8,368 nt of DNA from Gemmatimonadota bacterium. GTDB lineage: Bacteria > Latescibacterota > UBA2968 > UBA8231. Shown in pieces: positions 1 through 6,723 of the stretch. Under the pieces are notes generated by a model. That model was not told the DNA's origin and searched no databases. It worked only from the letters and a program-made list of their open reading frames with translations. The position numbers were made by a program, and so were the translations under genes. Each line of letters starts with the position of its first letter. The first letter of the stretch is position 1. The DNA lies in NCBI GenBank assembly GCA_028875335.1, contig JAPPEF010000384.1:1-8368 (forward strand), read 5' to 3'.

Positions 1-3000
1 CAATCCCGGCCAAGGACGCCGATCCCATAGACGTGTACACCCGCACGCGGTCGCCAGCCCCGACAAAGAGCGGCACGGCCACCCGCGACACGAATTCCTC
101 CACCTCGGCGAGCAAAGTCTCCCGATCGGCAAAGCCAGCAATGGCAATCGAGCGCAGCGTACCGCCCAAATCGACGACCTGCTGGTAGGGCAAAAACGCC
201 ACGTTATTGGCCATCAGATGGGTAAAGGTCTCAATCGCGGCCGTGTCCATCAGGCGCGGGTCCAAGTCAGCCATTTGCTCCATCTTCTTGGCCTCGGCAA
301 CCGTATCCACTGGCATCGGACTCTCGTTGTCCAAGTCGCGCAGACCGTCGATGACCTCGCCGTCAATTAAGCCAATGACCCGATAGGAGCGTCCCATCAG
401 CCATATCTGGGCCGTGCCCACATCCTCCGGGCCAATGCCCAAGATCTCCCCCATAGCCGCCGGTAGGACGCACACATCGCGCTCGCCATCCGCAAACCAA
501 CGGCTCTCCGGCCCCACCAACAACTCTTCCAGCCCCATTAGCGCACCCTCGCCTGGAGTCACCCCGAGGAGTGCCGAGGCAAAGCTCTTCTTCTGCGCCG
601 ACTTGTGTTCAATGTCGATATAGGCCCGCTCGCCAATGACCTTGGAAGTAATCCACGATCTCGGCAGCACCTGCGCTTGGTCGCCAAACGCGCTCTTCGC
701 ATAGTCGAGCACCGATAGCTGCAAGCCCTTCCAGCCTCGGTCACGCAGCAGGGCACCCTCGTAGCTGGGTTCATTCGGGCGGGGGATCTGATAGAACTTG
801 AGATAGCTCTGCACTGAGGTGAAGGCCTGGGCCGTAAAAGTCAAAAGCGTCAGCGTGATGACCGTCAGCGCGGTGCGCAACTTGCGCTTGCGGAGGTTGG
901 AAATCCCCAGCGACGCGGCCGCGGCCGTGGCGCTGAGGCGCCCGATGTCCGCTTCGTGGACGCCAGCAGCGGCCCGCTTGCGCTGGCCGACGGCCCGGGT
1001 AAAGCGGCCTAAGATCATCATCAGGGCCGTGCCGCCGATAGCGAAGATGACGAAGGCCAAAAAGATGATGTACGGCGACGAACTCAGCTTGAAGGCCGGG
1101 TGGATAAAGCGCATGATGAGGAAGATTGCCAAAAAGAAAAATGCCGCGCCCGCCACCTGACGGCGAATGTCGGCAAAGCCGAAGAACAGCCGCTCGCAGC
1201 AAAACGAAAACGGCAGCAGCAGCGCAAAGTAGAAGATCACCCCATAGACCGTGTCGTCCGCAGTCGATTTGATGTCTGGATAGCCCCGCCCTTCGAGGCC
1301 CCATGCCTTGCGCGTAGCCCGCTTGAACTCGCTGTAGCGCCGCGCCTGCAAGTGCTCTTCGGCCTCCAACAAGGCCAAGCGCGCCTCTTCGTGCAGGCGC
1401 ATGAACTTGTCGTTGCGCACCCCGTAGCGCGCCAACTGCTTGATCCGCACATCGTCGAGGATCCACATGTCGCGCGCGGCCGCATACCCAGGGCGTAGCA
1501 CCACGCCTTGATCCACGAGATAGCCGCGCCCGAGCGCCTGCTTCATCGTCGCCTCATCCACATCGGCCGGGCGCACCGGCTCGGCCACCCATTCGGCGGG
1601 CGCACCACTCAGCAGATAGCGCACGCCGAAAAGGCTCGTACTCATCAGGGCTTTGACCCGGGTGCCGGGCTGGGCGTACACCACCGAGGCGAGCGTTACC
1701 TTGCCTTCCTCATTGCTCTGCCTTTCGACAAAGTCGGCTCCCCACGACTGCGGCACGCCGTCGCGCTCGTCGAGTACGGTGACGTGATCCAAAACCGACA
1801 GGTAGCGCGAGTCAACCGTCTCAAACAAACTCAGCGCCCGGCACTTGAAGAGCACTTGCAACATCTCGTTTTCCCACCAACCCCACGGATGCTCAGTCGG
1901 GTACGTCTCGTCGCCCTCTTGGCCCATGTCCGGTGCCGAAATGATCTCGCCGTAAGGATCGAGTTCGTACGCACGGATGGCATTGTCCAGCCGGTTGCGC
2001 ATGATGTCAAAACGGAAGCGGCCCGCGCCGTCGGCCTCTTGCGCGATCAAGGTGCGAACCCCACCGACCGAGTTTGGGCCGAGTTGCTGATAGGTCACCA
2101 GCGCTTGCGGCACCGGCTTCTTGGGCACGGCAAAATTGACGTTGCGGTCGAACCAATAGATCGCGCCCGCCAAGCTGTGACCGTAGTCTTCCAGCTCCAA
2201 CTTGGTCGGCTTGAGCAGTTCGGCGTCGCGGCCAGCCCACGCCAACATGGCCGCAAGTGTTTGGATCTGCCGAGTGAGATTTTGCGCATCCACCGCCTCC
2301 GGCAGGTCGAGCGGCGTGTCGATCCGCTCGCGCGCATCGTTGGCCGTGGCGAGGGCGAGGGCCTTCTGACCGACGAAGGCCGCAGCCTCGCTGGCAAAGG
2401 CGAGTGGGATGGACATGAAGTTTTTCCACGTGCGCTTGGGTGGAGCAATGCCCTCGTAGTGGCGCGTGGTATCGCCAAAGGTCTCTTCGACCGCGAGGCT
2501 CAGTCGCTTGGAATAGGGCGTCAACATGTATTTGACGTAGTTGTCGGTGCGCCACTTGGGGTTGTAGAAGGTGCCCATGCCAAAGCTGGCCGTGCGGTCG
2601 GCGTGACTCGACAGATCCAGCGATAGCATCAGGTCAAAGTCGATGCGTTCGTCCTCGCTCATGCGCTCGCGAAAATAGTCGCTGCGGCGGCTGTGCCGGT
2701 AGAGAAAATCGTTGATCCCAGACAGGCCCTCAAAGTGCCCCGAAGTCGCCAAAAAGAGCACCGAGTAATGCGGGCGATATTCTTTCAGCAGTTCCACTAG
2801 CTGGAGCAGAGCGACGATCCCGGCCGCGTTTTCCGCTCCGGGGGCGAGGGCCGGCACGACCGAGATAGCGTCGTAATAGGCTTGGATGACGATGGTTTGG
2901 TCCTGCCACGCCTGCGGCTTTTCGCGGCTCTTGGCCGGCAGCATCTCTGGCGATCCGGGCAGGTAGCCATACACGTTGTGCGCTTCCACGCCTTCCCAAT

Positions 3001-3766
3001 CCATCCGCGCATTCAAGTGGACGGCAACCGGCCCGTCTTGCAGACGCGCCAACAAATCGAGCGCATCTTGTCGCTCTAACCAAAATCGCGGGATGTCAAC
3101 CGGCACCTTGAGGAACTTGTCTGCGGCCTGCTCGCGGTTGACGCCGCCGTTGTCGAAGAAGACGATGGCCTTGGCTCCCAGCGATGCGGCGTGGAGGTAG
3201 TTTTGGCCGCAGGCAAAGTCCAAGAGCACGACGCTACCCTGCACGGGCTGGCCGTCCAATGCTTCGAGTTCGCCTTGGCCTCCGTAGATCAGAAGGCCGC
3301 GCACGCCGTCCGGCCCCAACGAGGGCGTGCGCACGCCATTGGGCCACAAGCTGTAGAGCCGCTTGCTTTCGCCGCCTTGCACCACCAACTCGCCGCCGCG
3401 ATCTATGGGCACGGCCACCTTAAATGCCTCGCTCTGCACGTCCTCCAGCCCCAGCGCCTCAAACCGCTGGCGCACGTAATCGCGGGCCTGCCGCTCCCCC
3501 GCATAACCCGGCACCCGCGAGCCAAAGGCAGCAAAGCGCACGATCTCAGCGGCAATGTCCGCCTCGTCAATGCCAGCCACCAAAGCGCGAAGCTCGGCGG
3601 CTTGCGCGGAATCCACCATCCGCGCTTCGACGGGCGGGTTAGGTGCCCAGCCGAAGAAATCATTTACCGCGCGATTGACTGCTCCCGGATCGCCGAAACC
3701 GACGACCACGATCATCGCGGCAGCGAACAGCAAGAAAAACGCATTGAGTAGTTTGGGTTTGGCCAT
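1..3766 (-). CDS. Degenerate M28-peptidase-like / FtsX-MacB-type ABC permease fusion (C-terminus beyond window)
   Basis: One uninterrupted frame runs from ATG at 3766 to the window edge (1255 codons plus one base, no stop). Seen: a membrane anchor at residues 7-24; a PA-like stretch at about 150-270; an M28-like core at about 290-490 with AYYDA (296-300), GAENAAG (310-316), SGHFEGLSG (342-350), LSLDLSS (381-387) and DTPLD (483-487). It continues with a beta-rich middle part (550-730), a charged helical part (760-830), spans at about 840-863, 870-888 and 897-919, then NLRKRKLRTAL (957-967) leading into a span at 964-985 and a MacB-like periplasmic domain. The N-in topology puts the Arg/Lys-rich loops in the cytoplasm. 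Family knowledge: FtsX/MacB permeases work with an ABC ATPase on lipoproteins, peptides or envelope substrates, or in mechanotransmission; no ATPase gene is visible here. Most M28 zinc ligands are substituted, so catalysis is unlikely. No clear Shine-Dalgarno sequence precedes the ATG. The substrate is unknown. The FtsX call is firm; the M28 call is good from motif order only. Confidence 0.85.
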   Translation of the reverse strand, partial: MAKPKLLNAFFLLFAAAMIVVVGFGDPGAVNRAVNDFFGWAPNPPVEARMVDSAQAAELRALVAGIDEADIAAEIVRFAAFGSRVPGYAGERQARDYVRQRFEALGLEDVQSEAFKVAVPIDRGGELVVQGGESKRLYSLWPNGVRTPSLGPDGVRGLLIYGGQGELEALDGQPVQGSVVLLDFACGQNYLHAASLGAKAIVFFDNGGVNREQAADKFLKVPVDIPRFWLERQDALDLLARLQDGPVAVHLNARMDWEGVEAHNVYGYLPGSPEMLPAKSREKPQAWQDQTIVIQAYYDAISVVPALAPGAENAAGIVALLQLVELLKEYRPHYSVLFLATSGHFEGLSGINDFLYRHSRRSDYFRERMSEDERIDFDLMLSLDLSSHADRTASFGMGTFYNPKWRTDNYVKYMLTPYSKRLSLAVEETFGDTTRHYEGIAPPKRTWKNFMSIPLAFASEAAAFVGQKALALATANDARERIDTPLDLPEAVDAQNLTRQIQTLAAMLAWAGRDAELLKPTKLELEDYGHSLAGAIYWFDRNVNFAVPKKPVPQALVTYQQLGPNSVGGVRTLIAQEADGAGRFRFDIMRNRLDNAIRAYELDPYGEIISAPDMGQEGDETYPTEHPWGWWENEMLQVLFKCRALSLFETVDSRYLSVLDHVTVLDERDGVPQSWGADFVERQSNEEGKVTLASVVYAQPGTRVKALMSTSLFGVRYLLSGAPAEWVAEPVRPADVDEATMKQALGRGYLVDQGVVLRPGYAAARDMWILDDVRIKQLARYGVRNDKFMRLHEEARLALLEAEEHLQARRYSEFKRATRKAWGLEGRGYPDIKSTADDTVYGVIFYFALLLPFSFCCERLFFGFADIRRQVAGAAFFFLAIFLIMRFIHPAFKLSSSPYIIFLAFVIFAIGGTALMMILGRFTRAVGQRKRAAAGVHEADIGRLSATAAAASLGISNLRKRKLRTALTVITLTLLTFTAQAFTSVQSYLKFYQIPRPNEPSYEGALLRDRGWKGLQLSVLDYAKSAFGDQAQVLPRSWITSKVIGERAYIDIEHKSAQKKSFASALLGVTPGEGALMGLEELLVGPESRWFADGERDVCVLPAAMGEILGIGPEDVGTAQIWLMGRSYRVIGLIDGEVIDGLRDLDNESPMPVDTVAEAKKMEQMADLDPRLMDTAAIETFTHLMANNVAFLPYQQVVDLGGTLRSIAIAGFADRETLLAEVEEFVSRVAVPLFVGAGDRVRVYTSMGSASLAGI

Positions 3767-3954
3767 GAAATTCGCTTTGTCTGTAGAATGGGACGAGCGG
3801 CTGTCAAGATATGGTATCGGCGGGAGGGGTTCAAGCGCGGGAGGCGAGGTAGCCATAACCCGTGATCGCGACTCGACGGAGGAGTTGCTTTTGCTTTCTA
3901 TTTTACATTACTCTCAGTACAGTTGGGCGATCCGCAAAGCAAAAGGAGAGGAAA
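3767..3954. promoter_or_regulatory. Divergent intergenic region between the permease and carbonic anhydrase genes
   Basis: This 188-bp gap separates the minus-strand permease start from the plus-strand carbonic anhydrase start, so it should hold promoters for both. The half next to the permease is GC-rich, while from about 3885 the sequence becomes AT-rich (TTGCTT repeated at 3885-3890 and 3891-3896, TTTACATTA at 3902-3910). I could not find a -35/-10 pair with good spacing for either direction, so no promoter is assigned. No riboswitch, tRNA or convincing terminator hairpin was seen. Confidence 0.4.
3944..3948 (+). promoter_or_regulatory. Shine-Dalgarno site of the carbonic anhydrase gene
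   Basis: AGGAG lies 6 nt before the ATG at 3955, within a purine-rich run. This decides the start: the same frame is open back to an ATG at 3862, but that ATG has no such site and would put 31 extra, non-signal-like residues before a normal signal peptide. It is the clearest ribosome binding site in the window. Confidence 0.8.
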
Positions 3955-4749
3955 ATGAACAGATACAATGTTTGTATTGGGGTGATTTGTATTGCCATAG
4001 CTTCTTGCATGAATAGTTACGCAGAATCAGGGAATGCGTCATCCCATCCCGATCAGATCAAGTGGGGCTACGGCACCGAGAACGGACCCGCCGTTTGGGG
4101 ACAGCTCAGTCCAGAATATGCCCTTTGCGCTGTGGGGACGCACCAATCGCCGATCGACCTTGTGAATCCCACGTCGGCAGCGCTTCCGGCTATCGCCTTC
4201 AACTACCAGCCAGCAGCCCTGAATATCCACAACAATGGTCATACGATTAAAGTGGCGTTCCCTAAAGGAAACTGGATTGAGGTGGATAGTACGAGGTATG
4301 AACTGCTGCAATTCCATTTCCACGCACCGAGCGAACATACCGTAGCTGGCCAACCGTTTGCTATGGAGATGCACTTCGTTCATCAAAGTAAGGACGGCGC
4401 GTTGGCGGTCGTTGGGGTACTCATTGAGCGCGGTAAGAGCCACATCGCATTCAACCCGCTCTGGGCGCATTTACCAAGCACCCCAGGTGCCGCGCAACAG
4501 ATTGAGCAGGTCGCAATTGACGCGGGCGACTTATTGCCGAGCGCAAGGGCCTCCTATCGCTACGATGGCTCGTTGACGACGCCCCCCTGTTCAGAAGGCG
4601 TCAAATGGTTTGTGCTGACGACTCCCATTGAATTGTCTGAAGCGCAAATAGCAACATTTGCAGCTATCATTCATGGCAACAATCGGCCAGTGCAGCCGCT
4701 AAATGGACGCCAACTCCTCGTCGATGTGCCGAGGGGCGCTCAACCATGA
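3955..4749 (+). CDS. Exported alpha-class carbonic anhydrase
   Basis: A 264-residue protein catalysing reversible CO2 hydration to bicarbonate and a proton, outside the cytoplasm. Seen: an N-terminal hydrophobic signal (residues 6-18) followed by SYA-ES, a plausible signal peptidase I site after A23; IASC (15-18) could instead be a weak lipobox. Alpha-CA motifs occur in order: THQSPIDL (62-69), NNGH (93-96, H96 equivalent to the proton shuttle His64), QFHFH (119-123) and EMHFVH (138-143) supplying zinc ligands H121, H123 and H140, SEHT (126-129) with the Glu106-equivalent E127, and SLTTPPC (206-212) with the Thr199-equivalent T208. C58 and C212 match the usual bacterial alpha-CA disulfide. 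All key residues are present, so it should be active. The gene is AT-richer than its neighbours (sampled 60-base lines 35-62% GC, against about 70% for a line in the permease) and lies opposite to both flanking genes, suggesting acquisition. Its last codons and stop overlap the convergent gene. Confidence 0.96.
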   Translation: MNRYNVCIGVICIAIASCMNSYAESGNASSHPDQIKWGYGTENGPAVWGQLSPEYALCAVGTHQSPIDLVNPTSAALPAIAFNYQPAALNIHNNGHTIKVAFPKGNWIEVDSTRYELLQFHFHAPSEHTVAGQPFAMEMHFVHQSKDGALAVVGVLIERGKSHIAFNPLWAHLPSTPGAAQQIEQVAIDAGDLLPSARASYRYDGSLTTPPCSEGVKWFVLTTPIELSEAQIATFAAIIHGNNRPVQPLNGRQLLVDVPRGAQP

Positions 4750-4767
4750 AAGTACGCATGCCCCTCG
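4730..4767. repeat. Perfect 8-bp inverted repeat enclosing two convergent stop codons
   Basis: CGAGGGGC (4730-4737) is exactly complementary to GCCCCTCG (4760-4767) across a 22-nt loop. The loop holds the stop codons of both convergent genes (minus-strand TGA at 4740-4742, plus-strand TGA at 4747-4749). The stem is GC-rich and would form in either transcript. No T-tract follows in either direction, so it is not a standard intrinsic terminator; it may mark or protect both mRNA 3' ends. Confidence 0.5.
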
Positions 4768-6644
4768 CCCATAAACCAGAAAATATCCGCCAAATACGAC
4801 AACCCAATCCCCAAGAAATACCCAGCGATCAATCCCATAAAAAACGGCCGCGCCTGACGGTACGCCGCAATCCCCCCATAGCGCATAATCGCACTCTTGG
4901 CCACCCACGCCAGAAAGACCGAAAACGCAATGAGTCGGGTCATCCACAGCGGGGCTACCGCAATGCCCACCGGGTGCAGCGGCCACCAGTGCAAGCGATA
5001 CTGGAGGAAGGCCAAAATTGAGTACACCACCATCCCGATCCCAAAGTACGACAGCTTGTTCCAGTCAGTCGGCCAAGGATCGTTGAAATGGCGGATCACC
5101 CCGTTGTACGCCATGCCACCGGCACCGCCGCCAGCGATAAAGTACCAAGAGCCAAAATTGCCCGCGCCGTATTTGTAGCACAGCGAGAGGACGAAATAGA
5201 GACAGGTCGTGAATCCCACGACCGCAGCAATGCCCAGCGCCAAGGCCATCGACCGGCGAACCCGGTACAGTTCGCCGAGCCGCGCGCCGTGCGCCGCCGC
5301 TGGCATAAAAAGCGATTGCACGTCCCCGAACCAAGTATAAGAAACCCCCAGCGCCACCAAATTGTGCCCACCAATACTCGTGCCGGTTATCGCCAGTGCA
5401 AAAGCTTGAGCTCCCACTGGCGGCGTCAAAAAATAGACCCCGGCCTGCACCACTAACCGCGTAATGCCGTAGTAGGCGACCAACACGCCGAAGACAAAGA
5501 GCGCGGCAATGTGCAGATCCATCCCAGACCGCCACAACCATCCGAGGATATAGACCAACGAGGCCATGAATCCGCAAACCGCCGTGCGATACGAAACCAT
5601 TTCCTCGCGGTCGTCTAGGGTCCGCCGTCCCCCCAAGGCTTGACGCACAACCGCCACTAAATGACCTCGCGCCATCCACAAACTCAACAGTACCATCGCC
5701 GTAAATCCGCCCCACGCCTGCCAAGAAAGCGACTGCATACCCCAGACGAAGGCGTCGGGCCGCGTCACGTCGTAACCGATGCGGTTGGTAATCCCCTCTT
5801 GCACCACGGCCACCAAATAAAAGAACACGATGCTAAACGAGACGCTAGTGCTGACCAGGTACATAAAGCCGATCACCGGGAAGTAGAGCATCAGGCTGAC
5901 GGTAGGGAACTCCCGGCTCAGTTGTAAGTGGACGGCGTGGTTGAAGTTGATCTTGGGAAAGCCGATGTAGAACGAACCAATGATGTTGAACAGGATCATC
6001 CCCAGTGGAATCGCCGCGCCGATCCAAAACCCTTTGGAATACACAATCGCCCGCCCGTCGTCGTCAATCAACAACCTCGGCATTTCCATCAGTGGAAAAA
6101 CCAGCCGCTCGTGCTCGACCCATTGGCGGCGGAAGATCACCACCAAGCAGAAGCAGGCAAAGTACACGGTCAGGATCAGGCTCAACAGCCAAAACAGTGG
6201 CCCGACCCAAGCCTCGAACGGCAGGGCTTGTCCCTTGGGCAGTCCCTCGTAGAACCAACGCATGGCGTCGCCGTCGGCGCGGGGGACGACCCAATCGGGC
6301 AGGTAGGAATGGATGTTGCCTGCCCAATCGTTTTCCGGGGTGGCTCCGTAGTACGGCGATGAAATAATCGCCAGCAAGGTGCCGACGATAAAGGTCGGAA
6401 TCCCGGTCGCCGCCAAGCCCATAATCACAATGATAGCCAACTCGGCGGGTCTCAACGCCCACGTGGGCCGCGCCCACCGCACCAGCGCATTCGCCAGCAG
6501 AATCACCACAAAGCAAAAGCCGGCACTCGTCGGAAAATACGACCACGTAATCTCCGACGAGCGCACCATCCAAATCGAATAGGGCGCTCCCATGACAATG
6601 GCCATCACGACCACAATCCCCAGCACAGCCGAGCGCAAAGTCAC
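4740..6644 (-). CDS. Polytopic membrane protein, DUF6785/DUF6784-like (oligopeptide-transporter-like)
   Basis: A 634-residue integral membrane protein with roughly 13-15 hydrophobic spans (for example 5-25, 38-56, 67-93, 146-171, 206-228, 252-284, 307-325, 352-371, 376-399, 465-487, 533-548, 560-586, 600-624). Recognisable stretches are WVEHERLVFPLMEMPRLLID (175-194), a cytoplasmic-looking charged segment (336-350), and a Gly-rich TGTSIGGHNLVALG (420-433). The overall pattern recalls DUF6785 at the N-terminal side and DUF6784 at the C-terminal side, families remembered from Planctomycetes and candidate phyla; the ErlvFP motif is reminiscent of OPT transporters. The substrate is unknown; a solute transporter role is inference. 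The start is GTG at 6644, the only canonical start before an in-frame stop, with AGGGG (6654-6658 on this strand) 9 nt upstream. Starting at M14 would remove most of the first span. Its final 10 bp overlap the carbonic anhydrase gene, and it diverges from the NHL operon. Confidence 0.85.
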   Translation of the reverse strand: MTLRSAVLGIVVVMAIVMGAPYSIWMVRSSEITWSYFPTSAGFCFVVILLANALVRWARPTWALRPAELAIIVIMGLAATGIPTFIVGTLLAIISSPYYGATPENDWAGNIHSYLPDWVVPRADGDAMRWFYEGLPKGQALPFEAWVGPLFWLLSLILTVYFACFCLVVIFRRQWVEHERLVFPLMEMPRLLIDDDGRAIVYSKGFWIGAAIPLGMILFNIIGSFYIGFPKINFNHAVHLQLSREFPTVSLMLYFPVIGFMYLVSTSVSFSIVFFYLVAVVQEGITNRIGYDVTRPDAFVWGMQSLSWQAWGGFTAMVLLSLWMARGHLVAVVRQALGGRRTLDDREEMVSYRTAVCGFMASLVYILGWLWRSGMDLHIAALFVFGVLVAYYGITRLVVQAGVYFLTPPVGAQAFALAITGTSIGGHNLVALGVSYTWFGDVQSLFMPAAAHGARLGELYRVRRSMALALGIAAVVGFTTCLYFVLSLCYKYGAGNFGSWYFIAGGGAGGMAYNGVIRHFNDPWPTDWNKLSYFGIGMVVYSILAFLQYRLHWWPLHPVGIAVAPLWMTRLIAFSVFLAWVAKSAIMRYGGIAAYRQARPFFMGLIAGYFLGIGLSYLADIFWFMGEGHAYFHG

Positions 6645-6723
6645 GTTATACCGCCCCTGCTCGATAGATAATTTACATTATCCATTTTTTTATATATTTA
6701 CTGTTTAGCTCAACGTACTGACT
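6645..6723. promoter_or_regulatory. AT-rich divergent promoter region
   Basis: This 79-bp gap between the GTG start of the membrane protein gene and the ATG of the first NHL gene must carry promoters for both directions. It is strikingly AT-rich between 6664 and 6707 in an otherwise GC-rich window. For the plus strand, TTTACA (6672-6677) and TATATT (6693-6698) resemble -35 and -10 boxes, but the 15-nt spacing is short. For the minus strand, GATAAT (reverse complement of 6677-6682) resembles a -10 box, with no good -35 partner found. Boxes are tentative; the regulatory role of the gap is inferred from gene layout. Confidence 0.5.
6667..6682. repeat. Short palindrome GATAAT-TTAC-ATTATC, possible operator
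   Basis: A perfect 6-bp inverted repeat with a 4-nt centre sits in the shared promoter region, 22 bp from the minus-strand GTG start and 41 bp from the plus-strand ATG. It overlaps the tentative promoter boxes, which suits a dimeric regulator site. A palindrome this short in AT-rich DNA can also arise by chance. Confidence 0.3.

Noticed and set aside
771..1466. A 231-codon minus-strand open frame
   Set aside because: It is an alternative frame of the permease gene across its membrane spans; the hydrophobic stretches are out-of-frame echoes and the composition is Arg/Pro/Gly-rich.
1508..2626. A 372-codon plus-strand open frame
   Set aside because: It is entirely antisense to the permease gene, whose frame is continuous and shows recognisable domains. 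The translation is rich in His/Arg/Gly without motifs, as expected for an antisense shadow in GC-rich DNA.
3191..3751. A 186-codon plus-strand open frame
   Set aside because: It is antisense to the N-terminal part of the permease, including its PA-like region, with no motifs or ribosome binding site.
3862..3954. Upstream ATG extending the carbonic anhydrase by 31 residues
   Set aside because: There is no Shine-Dalgarno site before 3862, whereas AGGAG lies 6 nt before 3955, directly followed by a normal signal peptide.
5065..5724. A 219-codon minus-strand open frame within the membrane protein gene
   Set aside because: It is another frame of the same strand inside a complete 634-residue membrane protein; it has no independent start signal or family motif.
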